A stretch of 64,000 bases of DNA from the NCBI GenBank assembly GCA_036874045.1, contig CM072343.1, positions 8,142,001 through 8,206,000 on the forward strand, given 5' to 3'. The notes beneath the pieces are model-generated. The model saw only the letters and a list, made by a program, of their open reading frames with translations, did no database searches and was not told the origin of the DNA. The DNA comes from Cymodocea nodosa. Its lineage: Eukaryota; Streptophyta; Magnoliopsida; Alismatales; Cymodoceaceae. Below, piece by piece: positions 33,529-45,730 of the stretch; positions within the stretch are counted from its first letter, which is position 1, and the number at the start of each line of letters is the position of its first letter. A program made the translations under genes and the position numbers.

Positions 33529-35168
33529 TGTTGAGTATTTTTGTTTTGATGATGTGTGCTGAATGAAAATAATCATATTTGCTCAATTACTATTGCTTGT
33601 GAAAAGAAATTAAAATCATCAATTTATACAAAAAAAGCTTACTGATATAAATACTTGTTTGTATTAGATCTGAAGTTAATAACTAGTCATTTCGTTGCAT
33701 TAATTTCTCATTTAGCTGAATGTTGAGTTAACGTGTGTTTTTATTGAAAAGCATGATATGTTTTAAAGTTATATCTTTTGTATCATGAACAGTGTACGTT
33801 TAGACAACTCGTTAAGTTAGAGTTTTGTTTGTTTAGAGGTCACGTGAGAACTCGTTAAGTTAGAGGCTTAAAGGTTAAAATAAGTCACGTGATAACTCGT
33901 TAAGTTAGTGAGTAAAAGGAGAGACGAACTCGTTAAGTTAGTGTTATACACGTGGTGAAATTATAAGTTATGAATGTTGTATTGTATCACGTGAGGTGCA
34001 CATGTTTAACTCGTTAAGTTAACATAACTACACACATTGAGTTGCTATATTGAACACTAAGGCAACGCGTTAGGTTAGCGTTATAAACTTAAGTTGTTAT
34101 TTTTTCACGTGGTAAAATTCTTATTATAAAAACATTTGTTTATTACTAAATCGGTGAGTTAAAGTTTTTCGGTGACTTACATCCGTAATTATCCGAAACT
34201 TAAACTGTTTTCGGTGAGTTATCGCTTAACCTTCCGAAAGAAAGGTTAAGTTGGTTCGTTGAGTTAGCATAACACCACAGACTTAGTTCGTTGAGTTAGC
34301 TACAGTACTTGTCACGTGAAATGGCACATGAGGAACTCGTTAAGTTAGAAACGTTAAGTTATATATATATACTTGTGTTACTTGTTTAGTTAACATTAAA
34401 GTAACGATTTCTTATTACATTGATAAAAAAATTTTGGACAAGAAAGTTTATTTTACAGGAAATTTTTCAGAGATCCAAGACTGGTGATTAAAGAAAATTC
34501 AAAATATAAACGTGAGTTAGAACGTGTGTGTTTCGATGAAGGAAAAAGAAAAGACGTGGAGAAGTGGAAAACTGGTAGTGGTTAAACATGAAGGATATGC
34601 ATGAAATGAAGATACAATATAAAAGGCATAGAATTCTTGTTGATCAAACTATCCTTGCACACAAAATGAAAAATCTTTTCAAAAATCAAACCATCCCTAC
34701 ACACCAAAAGAAAAAAAATTTTCAAGGATTAAAAACACCTCTTCGGGCAAAATCTCTCAAGTGGAAGAAAATTCAGTGAAGTAGAAAAGGTTAAATTTAT
34801 GTCGTTGAAGATTTGAAGTATCAAGTGAAAGCAAATTTGGTGAAGCAGAGAAAGACAAGATATTCGTCACTGAAGAATTGCTGAAGAAGAAAGATCTCAA
34901 ATAGGGAGAAATGTTTTAAATTCCGCAAATTAGTTTTCTCTATTTGTAGTTATGAAATTGTATAGATGAAACATGATATCGAAATATAATTGCATCTACA
35001 ATTTCTGAGGAGAATTGAATTGTATATTGTAATTGAAACCTTGAATAAAAATGATTTTATGAAAACAATGTCTTGACTTGTTTTTGAGTTTAAAAGTTTC
35101 AATTATATTTTAGAAAATATTAAAAATACACAATTCACCCCTCTCTTGTGTAGCCATACGATCCTACA
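33529..35168 (+). repeat. C2 3' LTR, 1640 bp
   Basis: It is the partner of the 5' LTR at 24205. The U3-like part 33808-34345 has six CACGTG boxes (33841, 33886, 33949, 33988, 34106, 34313), interleaved with six CTCGTTAAGTT words (33808, 33851, 33896, 33929, 34010, 34336). The module shared with G1 is at 34007-34111. The TATA box is at 34618-34624. Confidence 0.95.
34007..34111 (+). promoter_or_regulatory. C2 copy of the upstream LTR module shared with gypsy G1
   Basis: It aligns without gaps to 93-197 of G1, at about 86% identity by hand count. The most conserved part is the last 56 bp, from CACTAAGGCAA to CACGTG. The 5' LTR copy is at 24683-24787. It lies upstream of the TATA box in both families. 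Confidence 0.7.
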
Positions 35169-36133
35169 ACATACTTTTTTCCTTCTCTTTGCTCAGCTTC
35201 TATATCTCTTCTTCTCTAGTTGTCGAATTTCCAGACTTCTTACATTTGTTGCTCCTTTTTCTGAAATTGCTTGAAATTTTGAACTTCTTTTGATGTTGGA
35301 GAACTTTTCAAGATATGAATATTCAAACTTAACTTTTCAGTTAGAAATCTAGATTGAATATTCAGACTTGGTTTTTGAGATTGGGATCCTTGTTTGTAAT
35401 GTAGCTCGTACTCTCTATTAGTAGTCAAACTATGTCTTCATGTTCAGCATGTTCATCTACTTAATCCATAACCCATAATCCATAATCCACGTACTAATTT
35501 TTTCTTTAATCCAAATTACTATCTTTCTGAGTTTCCACTTTCTCCACTATTATTTTGAAAACACAATCTCCACTCGTAGATTCACCAAAACTTTATCTTC
35601 CTAGAGTCTTGTAGAATATCTTCTAATTTTTTGATTTAGTCGAACACTTATCCTTTAAGTCTTGTAAAAATTCGAATACTTATTTGTAATTCTTCGAGTT
35701 TTTGCACCTACAAAACACATGACTAAACATAGCAAACTTATCTATTCGTTAGTCATTTTATAAAACTTGAAGACTTATCTATTCATGCGTATAAAAACTC
35801 GAACAGTTATCTAACTATTCGATTTTCATTACCAAATGCACATGGAAAACATGTGACAACTTAAAACATTTAAAAACACACGTGTAGATAACTTAACTAT
35901 ACGAGTTTTTAACATAAACTATTCTACAAAAATGAAACGTTAACTATCCGAAAGTTTAACTATTGAAAATCTAACTCTTTGGAAAACTTTAACTTATTCG
36001 ACATAAAAATGAAACTTTCCGATAATCTGTTAACATTTAATGATGTGACAATTATACTTATAAAATATTATTTAGACTTATTTAAAAACTTTAATAAAGC
36101 ATATATCATCAAAACAAAATTCCTAACAATATC

Positions 36134-37745
36134 AATTTTGATCACATAGACATTGAGTCTATGAATTTTGAAGATATTTCATCTAAAGAGGAATGTACAA
36201 ATATTCTTCTTTTTATTGTATCTCGGATAAAGACTTTTGATTTTTGGTATAGTTGCTTATACTACATTTTATACATGTGGTTATGTCTGTTACAGTATCA
36301 GGTATATTTGTTGATAAATGTATATAATCAACAAACTACATAGTTACAAATAGAATATGACACTGCTAATGTCTCAATTATAGAAATTTCAGAATTACAG
36401 AATGACTCTATTACATAAACAGATATAGAACATTCTTTCATACAAAGATAGTTGTTGTATAGACCAATTATAGAAATAAATGTTGTTAAGAGACAGAATA
36501 GTACAGAGATTGTTGATATTGATATGTTTGAAGAAGATCACACAAAGGAAATTCAGTAGATTATTGATACGATAATAACAGATATTTTAGATATTTATAC
36601 TAGCTTTGATAGAAATTCCACCAGTTCTGAAAGATCTAAAAATATAGATGCTACTAATAATATTGAAACAAGTCTTAGATCAAAACATCATGATAGGAAA
36701 ATACCTAATCCTGAACAGAATTTAGACGAAAATATATTGTTATGGTTTAGAAATAGTTCCTGTTATGAAAAAATTCAAATATATAAAACTTTTACAGTTT
36801 TATATTCAAGACCAGTTAAGTTTGAAGGGATGGCACATATACACGAAATGCTTGCATTTCAAGGCTTGCTGACTCTACTTCCACAATAGCTAGGTCATCT
36901 TGTTATACCAGAACTTATAAGTTGTTTTTACTCAAACTTAACAATGGAAGAAGGTATTCCTATTTCCAATATACAAGACTACGATATATATTTAACTCCA
37001 AAATTACTTTATTAAGTACTTGGTCTAAAAAATGAAGGAGTTAAATTATTAGAAAGAAAACAGGTTTATTAGTTGGGATGGGACATTAAAAGTTTAGCTA
37101 AAAATTTGACTACCAACAATCCAATGAGATTATTAAATGATTTAAATGGCCAAACACGTTTTATTGCAAAAATACTACATGCTTCACTCTTTCAAAGGTT
37201 TGGTCATGGTGTAGAGGTTGGCAGATGTTGTCTTTATGCTACATATGCATTAATTAACCATATACATGTGAACTGGTATGATATATTTGTTTCTCATATC
37301 TTAAACTTGCAGAGTAAATTATTTTATGGTGATACACTTTTGAGAATTGTCCCAAGTCAAACAGATATTATACCTTGGCCATAAAAAAGATTAAAGTCAA
37401 TATCTTTCTCTACAAAGGAACTACAAAAATACTAGGAAGTAGATACACTTGTAATTCGACAGCAACAATAACAACAAGATTGATAAACTTAGTCACAATA
37501 GCAATAGCAATAGTCGACACAATTTTCAGAACAACATATAGATACAAATACAAGTATACATGTAGATACAAATATAGGTATACATACAAATACACATACA
37601 AATTTACATATAGACATAAATACTAAATTTTTACAACAATTGTCACAAGTTTCACAAACTAATTTAGATCAAGCAATAATTGATTAGATAAATAGAGTAA
37701 GTACAGATATTGCAAGGCAAATTTTAGATACTCTGATCAATATTT
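36134..37745 (+). pseudogene. C1 accessory region, 3' part, with plant-transposon-protein-like domain
   Basis: This continues the C1 accessory sequence to the right of the solo LTR. The domain at about 36820-37384 has LAFQGLLTLLP, CFYSNLTMEEG, VLGLKNEGVKLL, FIAKILHASLFQRFGHGVEV, HVNWYDIFVSHIL and KLFYGDTLL, matching both C2 and G1. It is more decayed than the C2 copy. A stretch of repeats follows (37540-37625). Confidence 0.65.
37540..37625 (+). repeat. Short tandem repeat of TACAAATA-type words
   Basis: Imperfect repeats of ACATA(C/T)AAATA(C/T)A words lie in the tail of the C1 accessory region. Any translation is just a Tyr/Lys/Thr low-complexity string and should not be taken as a gene. 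Confidence 0.7.
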
Positions 37746-38092
37746 TTTGAAGACAAAGAGGCTTGTGATTATACAAATTATGTATTGCATGATTTATTTA
37801 TTGTAATTTGTTACGAAAAATTACTTATGTAAAGCAATCACATTATGTAAACTGTTTACTGCATTTAATGACCATATACTTGTTTTTGACAATTTTTGTT
37901 TCAAACAGTTTTATTTAAATAGTTTATTCTTATCCATGAAAGTTATGCATGTTTAAAAATGTCTTTTTGAACAATATATACTTAGCAAGTTTTTCTTCCT
38001 TACATTTTATTTACTTTTTTATAATGCCAAAAAGAGGGAGAAGATAGATTATTTGACATATTAGGTTTTAACATCATCAAAAAGGGAGAAAT
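37746..38092 (+). other. C1 3' untranslated region and polypurine tract
   Basis: AT-rich with no gene. AAAAAGAGGGAGAAG lies at about 38028-38042 and AAAAAGGGAGAAAT at 38079-38092, right before the LTR start. The doubled tract parallels C2. Confidence 0.75.
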
Positions 38093-38737
38093 TGTTAGGA
38101 ATTTTGTTTTGATGATAAATGCTTTATTAAAGTTTATAAATAAGTCTAAATAATATTTTCCAAGTATAATAGACACGTAATTAAATGTTGACAAGTTATC
38201 AGAAAGTTTCATTTAAAATTTTGGATAGTTAACTTACGGATAGTTAGATTTTTGAATAGTTAAAGTTTTCGGATAGTTAATGTTTCAATTTAGTTGAAGA
38301 GTTATGTTAAAAACTCGTATAGTTAAGTTATCTACATGTGTGTTTTTAATGTTTTAATTTGTCACGTGTTTTTCATATGTGTTCGGTAATGAAAATCAAA
38401 GAGTTAGATAACTGTTAGAGTTTTTATACACATGGATAGATAATTGTTCGAGTTTTATAAAATGACTAACAAATAGATAAGTTTTCTATGTTCAATCACG
38501 TGTTTTGCAAGTGTAAAACCTCAAAGAGTTATAGATAAGTGTTTGAGTTTTTACAAGACTTAAAGGATAAGTGTTCAACTAAAACGAAGACTTAGAAGAT
38601 ATTCTACAAGTCTCCAGCAAGATAAAGTTTCGGTGAATCTACGAGTGGAAATTCAAAATGATAGTGGAGAAAGTAGAAATTCAAAAAGATAGTGGAAATC
38701 GTGGATGATTTGAATTTGAAATTAGTACGTGAATTAT
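38093..38737 (+). repeat. C1 3' LTR, left part
   Basis: It starts TGTTAGGAATTTTG, the same as the solo LTR read on the minus strand from 36128. It carries repeated GGATAGTTA-like words. It is interrupted by G2 at 38738; the remainder is not found in the window. Confidence 0.88.
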
Positions 38738-40582
38738 TGTTTAGAATGAAAAAATGCATAATATTAAGGGTTAAATGATGGTTAATTGCATAATATTTAG
38801 CTTATCATATGAGAATTAAGCCATTATGTTATAATTGTACTATTATATGCGTTAATGAAAGAATCTACATAATTTCAAGGAAATAATGTTAATTAAGTAC
38901 ATTTCTAAATTGTTAGTGAATTGCAAGCTATGAAATTCTTAAGTATCTGAATTTTTTGGTATTTCGAAGAGTTATGTTTAATGTACCGGACAGTTATGTT
39001 TTAAATGCTAAAAGAATATTCAAGTACAAGTAACAACTCGTTAAGTTAGTGAGTAAAAACTATAAGTTATATATCTGAACTTGTTAAGTTAGCATAACTA
39101 TACACATTAAGTTACATGAATACACACTAAGGTAACGCGTTATGTTAGCAGCTTATTTCTTTATTGCACGTGTTTTATAGTTAAATTAACAAAGTAAGTC
39201 CGTTGAGTTTTCTATAACTCTATGGATCATTTATTTTCTAATATGCCACTGTAGCAGTTACAAAAATAGAACATTCGAAGGAAAACCACGATTACACGTA
39301 TCACATAGGAATTCACTCGTGGAAGGAAGAAGAAATCATCATCGTTCATATGAATGAAGGAAATCCAACCGATCATCTAAGCAAAAGCAGTTGCTATTGA
39401 AAGAAATATAAAAGAAGAGGAGAAAGACGAAGAAAGTGTGGTGGGCAGTGTGTGCAGAGGTGGAGGGCTGTGCTAACTGTAAGTAGCATTGGAAGTTCAC
39501 TGAAACTCCACACCATCACCAAAATCACCAACCATCGAAGGTCTGTAAGGATACTTTCCTGATGTTGGGTTGATTCCAATCCAAACATGGTGCTTGACAA
39601 CCATTGTGAGGAGTGATCACGTTGTGGGAAGGGAAGCCATTTTCACCAAGCACCGATTCATATCTCAAGAGATTGTAAAGCTTTTAGCCTTGGTTTCAGG
39701 TTGATGCCAGTATGCTGAAGAGGAGATCATCTTACAATTTTGGACTCGCGATTCTATAGGGAGAGGAGGCAAGATTGTAAGTGATTAAGTTTTTAGTGGT
39801 GTAATCATGTCACATGTAGTGATAGAAGTATTTACTGTCGATAGATATTTTTACATTTCACCTTTCATTCATCTTCATGAACATATCAAAACAAAAATAC
39901 CAAAAACAACAAATTATCTGTGTTTACATTTAGTATTTAAGTGTTGTATTGTTTGTTTGGTATCGTGATTAATGTTACCATTGTTAGTATTGTGAGTGTT
40001 TTATGTTTGTTTGATTCAGAAAATAGAAAATAGTTTTACAGTTTATTGAAATTGATTTGTTCCAAATACTTAATGATTTTAATGGTTACTGTTTGAAATA
40101 TCTGAATGTTAGTGTTGCTTAATAATAAATTTAATATTAATTAACATTGAAGAGCTTAATTGATGTTATTTACAATCTGTGGAACTGCCTAATGGTTAGC
40201 TGAATCCCTCTGTAAATAGCAGTATTTAATTGGAAAGATAGGCTTGTGGAGTTAACTTAAGTTCACGAGGTTAGTATGTTGAGTTAGCCATAACTCTACG
40301 AACTAGGTCCGTTGTGTTAACTGTAACTCAACGGAGTGCTTACTGAACACATATACTCCAATATAAAAATCAGAACAGTACACAATTCTTACTCAATCTC
40401 TGTGGGATCGACCTATACTTGCACACAAATACAATATACACTATGCACTTGTAGTTAAAATACAAATTGGAATTAATATCTAATTTATGTGAAAGGTTGT
40501 TAGTTTACTTCTAAAACTAATTATTGATATAAGCATAAAGACAAATTAAACAAGTAAAAACAGAAGTAACAAACCCCAAACA
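38738..40582 (+). repeat. G2 5' LTR, 1845 bp
   Basis: It starts TGTTTAGAATG and ends CCAAACA. It is similar in length and layout to the G1 LTR but clearly diverged from it. A TATA-like TATAAAA lies at 39407-39413, a diverged copy of the shared upstream module at about 39076-39173 (ending in GCACGTG), and inverted-repeat words at 40280-40335. Confidence 0.93.
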
Positions 40583-40589
40583 AGTTTTC

Positions 40590-40607
40590 TAGCACCATTG
40601 CTAGGGA
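40590..40607 (+). other. G2 primer binding site (tRNA-Asp type, diverged)
   Basis: TAGCACCATTGCTAGGGA is a diverged version of the G1 primer site at the same distance from the LTR end. Confidence 0.75.
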
Positions 40608-40688
40608 TTGAGAAGTTACGCAACTGTGAGTGTTGTTTTGTTTTAATAGCAAGAGGAGTGTTGTGTGTTTTATTCTATAATTGAGAAT

Positions 40689-42350
40689 ATGGCATATGCT
40701 TATGTTCCAAGATTTTTGAAACCTGTAGTTAGCATATGTGAATTCTGCAATTTGGCAGGTCACGACATCTCTGATTGTTTGAAAATAAGACGGTTGTAGA
40801 TGGTTAGATTACATGAACAACAAATGAATTATCTTCAATATAGTAGAGTTGAGTATGAGAATCTTATAGTTTACCCAACTGATGGTCAATTTAGAATGTG
40901 TAATATGTTGAGAGACAAGGAAGTTTGGGATAGGTATGACAGACTAGAGCGTAGCTTAGAGAAAAACATGGACAAATTGGAACAATACATGTGTCAGCAA
41001 CAAGAATTCAACCAATTAAACTATAGAGAAGAATATTCAGAACCTAAAATTGATATCATTTACGAAACTGAAAAAACCAGAACGAAAATTGATAAGAAAT
41101 TGAATGCAATGAGATTAAATGATTTGGAAAGAAAACTAAAAGCATTGGATGAATTTACAATGAAATTACAAGTTATGCAACAGGAAAACACAAACAAATG
41201 AAAACTTTAATGTTACAAAAGTGCATAATTTGCAAGACATACAAACAAAAGAAAATACCAATGCAATAGAATTTAAAGAATGCAATTTAAAATTAAAAAC
41301 AGTTGAAGATCATAATCATGAAAATGATATACAAGAACATCATGAAAGTAACGAAAATCTGGAAGATGTATGTATAACATTAAGATCTAGAACTGATATA
41401 CCACCAAGAATTCAAAAAGAAAGTAATATGAAGGTGGATAAGAGCAAAAATCAAAATGATAATGAAAATGTAATATCTGAAAACATAGAAATTAATGAAG
41501 AAAAATCTAAATCTGAAAATGAGACTAAAAATGATCAAACAAATCAAATAAAAGAAAAAAAATCTTTTAAATCACAATCATTAACACCCTATCCTCAAAT
41601 ATTACAACAAACATTTCTTGAAAAGCAAGAAAAAATTAAAGAAATTTTTGAAAAATTACAAGTTAACATTCCTTTGTTAGACTTATTGTAGAAAATGCCA
41701 CCTTGTGCTAAATTTCTTAAGGATTGGTGTACTAAGAAAAAAGAGTGAAAAGTTTTAAGGAAATTCTTTTTAGCTAAGCAAAGTAGTTCCCTATTTCTGC
41801 CACAAATTCCTAAAAAGTTATTTAATCTTGGAATTCCTATTGTATCATGCACTATAAGAAATACCATCCTAGAAAGAACTTTAATAGACCTAGGTGCAGG
41901 TATAAATGTTATGCCAAGTGATATATTTGCATCCTTAGGATTTGAAGGCTTAATCCCTACTAGGACTATTATTCAATTAGCTGATAAAAGTATAAGATAC
42001 CCTAGAAGAAAAATAGACGGTCTTAATTAAAATAAAAAATTTCATATATCCAATTGATATTGTAATTTTGGATTCCCAAGAAATTAAGTATAAAAATCGT
42101 GATACATCTTTAATCTTGGGAAGGCCATTCTTAGCAACATCAGGGGCTATTGTAAATTGTAAAACTAGAGTAATGAAGTTAGCATATGTTAATGAGGATA
42201 CTCAATTAAATATTTTTAAACTAGAAAAGTTTGAGGAGTTAGAAATGTCCTTACATACTATAGACTTTTTAGAGGATGAAGGAGATATGCTAGATGATGT
42301 GATTCAAGAAGAACTAAATAGGCAACTAAATTCTAAAACTTTAAGAGAAA
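40689..42350 (+). pseudogene. G2 zinc-knuckle gag part and protease
   Basis: It starts MAYAYVPRFLKPVVSI, with the knuckle CEFCNLAGHDISDC. The charged linker with CITLRSRTDIPPRIQ follows. The protease region has LGAGINVMPSDIFASLG near 41890-41945 and LILGRPFLATSGA near 42110. It is parallel to 1735-3478 in G1. It is broken. Confidence 0.82.
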
Positions 42351-42365
42351 GTGAAAGCATAAATA

Positions 42366-43550
42366 TAGAAGTAGTCAGGAAGGAAATAGTGAAATGGTTA
42401 GATAATGACATAATTTATCCGATTTTTGATAGCTCACGGGTTAGTCTAATCCATGTAGTTCCCAAGAAATCAGGATTAACAATTATTAGGAACAAAAGTG
42501 AGGACTTGATACCTACTAGAATTCAATTAGGCTGGAGAGTGTGTATATACTATAGAAAGCTAAATGCTGTGACTAGTAAAGATCATTTTCCCTTAGCTTT
42601 TATAGATCAAATGTTAGAGAAATTAGCAGGGCAAGAATATTTTTGTTTCCTAAACGGGTATTCAGGATATAACCAAGTGTCAGTAAGTAGCATTAGAGGA
42701 TCAAGAGAAAACAACTTTCACCTGTCCTAATGGAACTTATGCTTTTAAGAGAATGCCATTTGGATTACACAATGCACTAGCCACCTTTCAAAGGTGTATG
42801 CAGGGCATATTCACTAGAATGATTGAAGATTTTTTAGAAATATTTATGGATGATTTTACTATTTATGGAACTTCATATGAAATGTGTTTAAATAATTTAA
42901 ACCAAATGTTAAAACGCTGTGTGGAAAAAAATCTGGTTCTAAATTGGGAAAAATGTCACTTCATGGTTAAACAAGGAATAATCTTGGGACATGTTATTTC
43001 AAAGAAAGGGTTGGAAGTAGATAAAGCTAAAATAGAAGTAATTTCTAATCTACCAGAACCTAAATCAGTAAAAGATATTAGATCATTTCTAGGACATGCT
43101 GGATTATATAGAAGATTTATTAAAGACTTTAGCAAAATAGCTAGACCTTTAACTAATCTATTAAAAGATGTCTCATTTAACTTTGATAAAAATTGCAAAG
43201 AAGCATTTTTCAAGCTTAAACAAGCTTAATTTCAACTCCTATAATACAAGCACCTGATTGGAGCCATCTATTTGAATTAATGTGCAATGCATCTGATTTT
43301 TCTGTAAGAGCAGTGTTGGGACAAAAGATAAACAAATCTCCTAGAGTGATTCATTATGTATGCAAAACCTTAAATGATACTCAAGTTAATTATACAACTA
43401 TTGAAAAAGAGCTGTTAGCTGTTGTGTTTGCCTTAGAAAAGTTTAGGTCATATCTGATTGGAGCTAAAGTGATAGTTTACATGGATCATTCAGCTTTAAA
43501 ACACCTAATAGCAATGAAAGAGACTAAACCTTGATTGATCCGATGGATAT
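42366..43550 (+). pseudogene. G2 reverse transcriptase and RNase H
   Basis: Blocks seen are [44 protein letters not shown] (near 42840-42880), [15 protein letters not shown], and RNase H with [18 protein letters not shown]. Same lineage as G1. It is broken. Confidence 0.9.
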
Positions 43551-44950
43551 TATTATTGCAAGAATTTGATCAAGAAATTAAAGATAAAAAAGGTTGTGAG
43601 AATGTAGTAGCAAATCATTTATCAAGATTACAAATAGAAAAGTCAAATATTGAAATTAAGGATAATTTTCTTGATGAACAATTAATGACCATCAACACAA
43701 TGCCTTGGTATGCAAACATAGTTAATTACTTAGTTACTAGTTTAACACCTAAGGATTGGAATAGATAGGATAAGAAATTGTTCTTTTCAAGAGTAAAATA
43801 TTACTATTGGGAAGACCCATACTTATTTAAGAAATGTCCTGATCTGGTTTTAAGGAGGTGTGTTCCAGAAACTGAATATTAGAGCATATTGTCTTTTTGC
43901 CATGACCAAGCATGTGGAGGGCATTTTGGTTCAGGGAAAATTGCTACCAAAATTCTGCAATGTGGATTTTATTGGCCAACACTATTCAAAAATGCTCATA
44001 AATACTGCTTAAGTTGTTTAAGATGTCAACAAATAGGAAGAATATCAAAGAGGAATATGATGCCTCTCAATCCTATTGTTGAGGTTGAAATCTTTGATGT
44101 GTGGGGAATAGATTTTATGGGTCCATTTCCTATGTCTAATCAATTTAATTATATATTGTTGGGGGTGGATTATGCATCTAAATGGATAGAAGCTATTCCT
44201 ATAAAAACTAATGACAATAAAGTGGTAATACATTTTATAAGAACTAATATAATTGCTAGATTTGGAGTACCTAAAACTATTATCAGTGATAGAGGAACTC
44301 ATTTTTATAATAGAAGTTTTGAAACCTTAATGAAGAAATATGGAGTAAATCACAAAATTGCAACATTATATCATCCGCAAACAAGTGGACAAGTAGAAAG
44401 TGCAAACAAACAAATTAAGTTAATCTTAGAAAAAGTAGTAAATCATACTAGAAAAGATTGGGCTAATAGATTAATAGATGCACTTTGGGTTTATAGAATT
44501 GCTTATAAGACAAGCTTAGGTATGTCACCTTTTAGGCTAGTATATGGAAAAACTGTCATTTGCTAGCTGAAATTGAACATAAAGCTTATTGGGCATTAAA
44601 AACTCTAAATACTAATTTAAATCAAGCTGCTGAAAATAGGAAAATGTAATTGATTGAATTGGAAGAATTTAGGAATAAGCTTATTCGAAAACTGTAAGAG
44701 AAAAAGAGAAAATGAAGTTCTGGCATGACAAGAAAATTATTCCAAAAACCTTTCAAATAGGACAAGAAGTATATCTTTACATGACTAGACTTCATAACCA
44801 TCTAGGAAAATTAAGATCTAGATGGCAAGACCTTACATAATTTGAAATATTTATTCCTATAGAGCTATTGAAATTGAAAATCCTAAAAATCAAAATATAT
44901 TTAAAGTAAATGGACAAAGACTTAGATCTATTCTGAAAATACCAAAAAGT
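43551..44950 (+). pseudogene. G2 integrase
   Basis: The zinc site (CHDQACGGHFG with CLRCQQIG, about 43897-44035) is followed by the DDE core with [22 protein letters not shown] and TSGQVESANKQ. The C-terminal half is more decayed than in G1. Confidence 0.88.
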
Positions 44951-45730
44951 TCCTTTAGAATCATAGAAGAAGTAAGAGTAGAGGACTACTCGAGCTTTAC
45001 TTAGTAAAAATTAGCTAAGTGTTTGTTTTGTCAAAAAAAAAACCTTATTTAAACATAGTCACGGTTCAACTGAAAGGAATTATCGATTTTACCAAAACAT
45101 ATTTTAAAAGAAAAAAAATCATTGCGGTTCAACCGATAAGATCCAACGGATTGATTGAATCTCAAAAACATAAAAAAATCTATATATTATATTCAGTATA
45201 ATGTTGGTGTTACCGAAGTATAGTATCGGTTCAACTGATAGATAGAAAAGAAGAAAAAAAAAATTAATTTTGGTGCAACCGAGGAATATAACGGTTTGAC
45301 TAAATTTTAAAATGTTGGAAAATTAAGAGTCGATTAGACCAAAAATTCTTCGATTTGACCGAAGTAAAAATTATTATTATAAATATTTTTATTAGATATA
45401 ACTTTACAAAAAGTTCGTTGAGTTATGCTTAACTCAACAAACTTATTTCGTTGAGTCTAGAATAAGTTAACAAATTTACCCCATTGAGTTAACTATAACT
45501 CAACGGAGTACTGTAGTTAAGTCTATAGACTTAGTCCGTGGAGTTAACTGTAATTCCACGGAGAGGTAGATGAGAGAGCAAGAGTTTGTGTGGAAAAATG
45601 ACCCGATTACCCGCTTAAACTTAAGGCTTATTTATACTAAACTTAGGGTTTGAGGGCATTATCCACAAAATCATTTAGAATTTAGAACAGTAGAGATCAG
45701 AGCGATTCCGTTCCATTTCATAACTCCACG
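44951..45730 (+). repeat. G2 spacer: hairpin array and inverted repeats
   Basis: No gene. Between about 45050 and 45380 are diverged copies of the ACCGAAG...CGGT inverted repeats (for example ACCGAAGTATAGTATCGGT at 45210-45228). Then GTTGAGTTA-type inverted repeats follow at 45416-45440 and 45484-45505, and TCCGTGGAGTTA with TAATTCCACGGA at 45535-45562. The layout matches G1 6287-7074. Confidence 0.75.

Larger units (their letters stand above)
24205..35168 (+). mobile_element. C2: SIRE/Maximus-like Ty1/copia element with intact ends
   Basis: LTRs at 24205-25859 and 33529-35168 both start TGTTGAG and end CTACA. The target repeat ACATA is at 24200-24204 and 35169-35173. Primer site and polypurine tract are present. 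Internal parts seen are gag with a zinc knuckle, RT, RNase H and a long accessory ORF; protease and integrase are not recognised, so it would need help in trans. The coding parts have a handful of breaks. The LTRs differ by a few percent by eye, so it is young. Confidence 0.95.
23937..36128 (-). mobile_element. Solo LTR of the C1 family, reversed, split by C2
   Basis: Reading the minus strand, the LTR starts TGTTAGGAATTTTG at 36128 and ends ATCCTACA at 23937. The start matches the C1 3' LTR at 38093 and the end matches 15781. C2 occupies 24205-35168 inside it, leaving about 1.22 kb of LTR. The 5-bp target repeat ATATC is present at 23932-23936 and 36129-36133. No internal region accompanies it, so it arose by LTR-LTR recombination. 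Confidence 0.92.
15520..38737 (+). mobile_element. C1: SIRE/Maximus-like Ty1/copia element, interrupted
   Basis: It has an LTR end at 15781, a tRNA-Met primer site, gag, protease, integrase, RT, RNase H, a long 3' region with an accessory ORF, a polypurine tract and the start of the 3' LTR at 38093. The region 23937-36128 inside it is a later minus-strand solo LTR, which in turn contains C2. Its 3' LTR is cut at 38737 by G2. The coding region carries many breaks, more than C2, and it hosts three later insertions, so it is the oldest element here. Confidence 0.88.

Noticed and set aside
37375-37626. 83-codon Tyr/Lys/Thr-rich frame
   Set aside because: It is a translation of a short tandem repeat in the decayed C1 tail.
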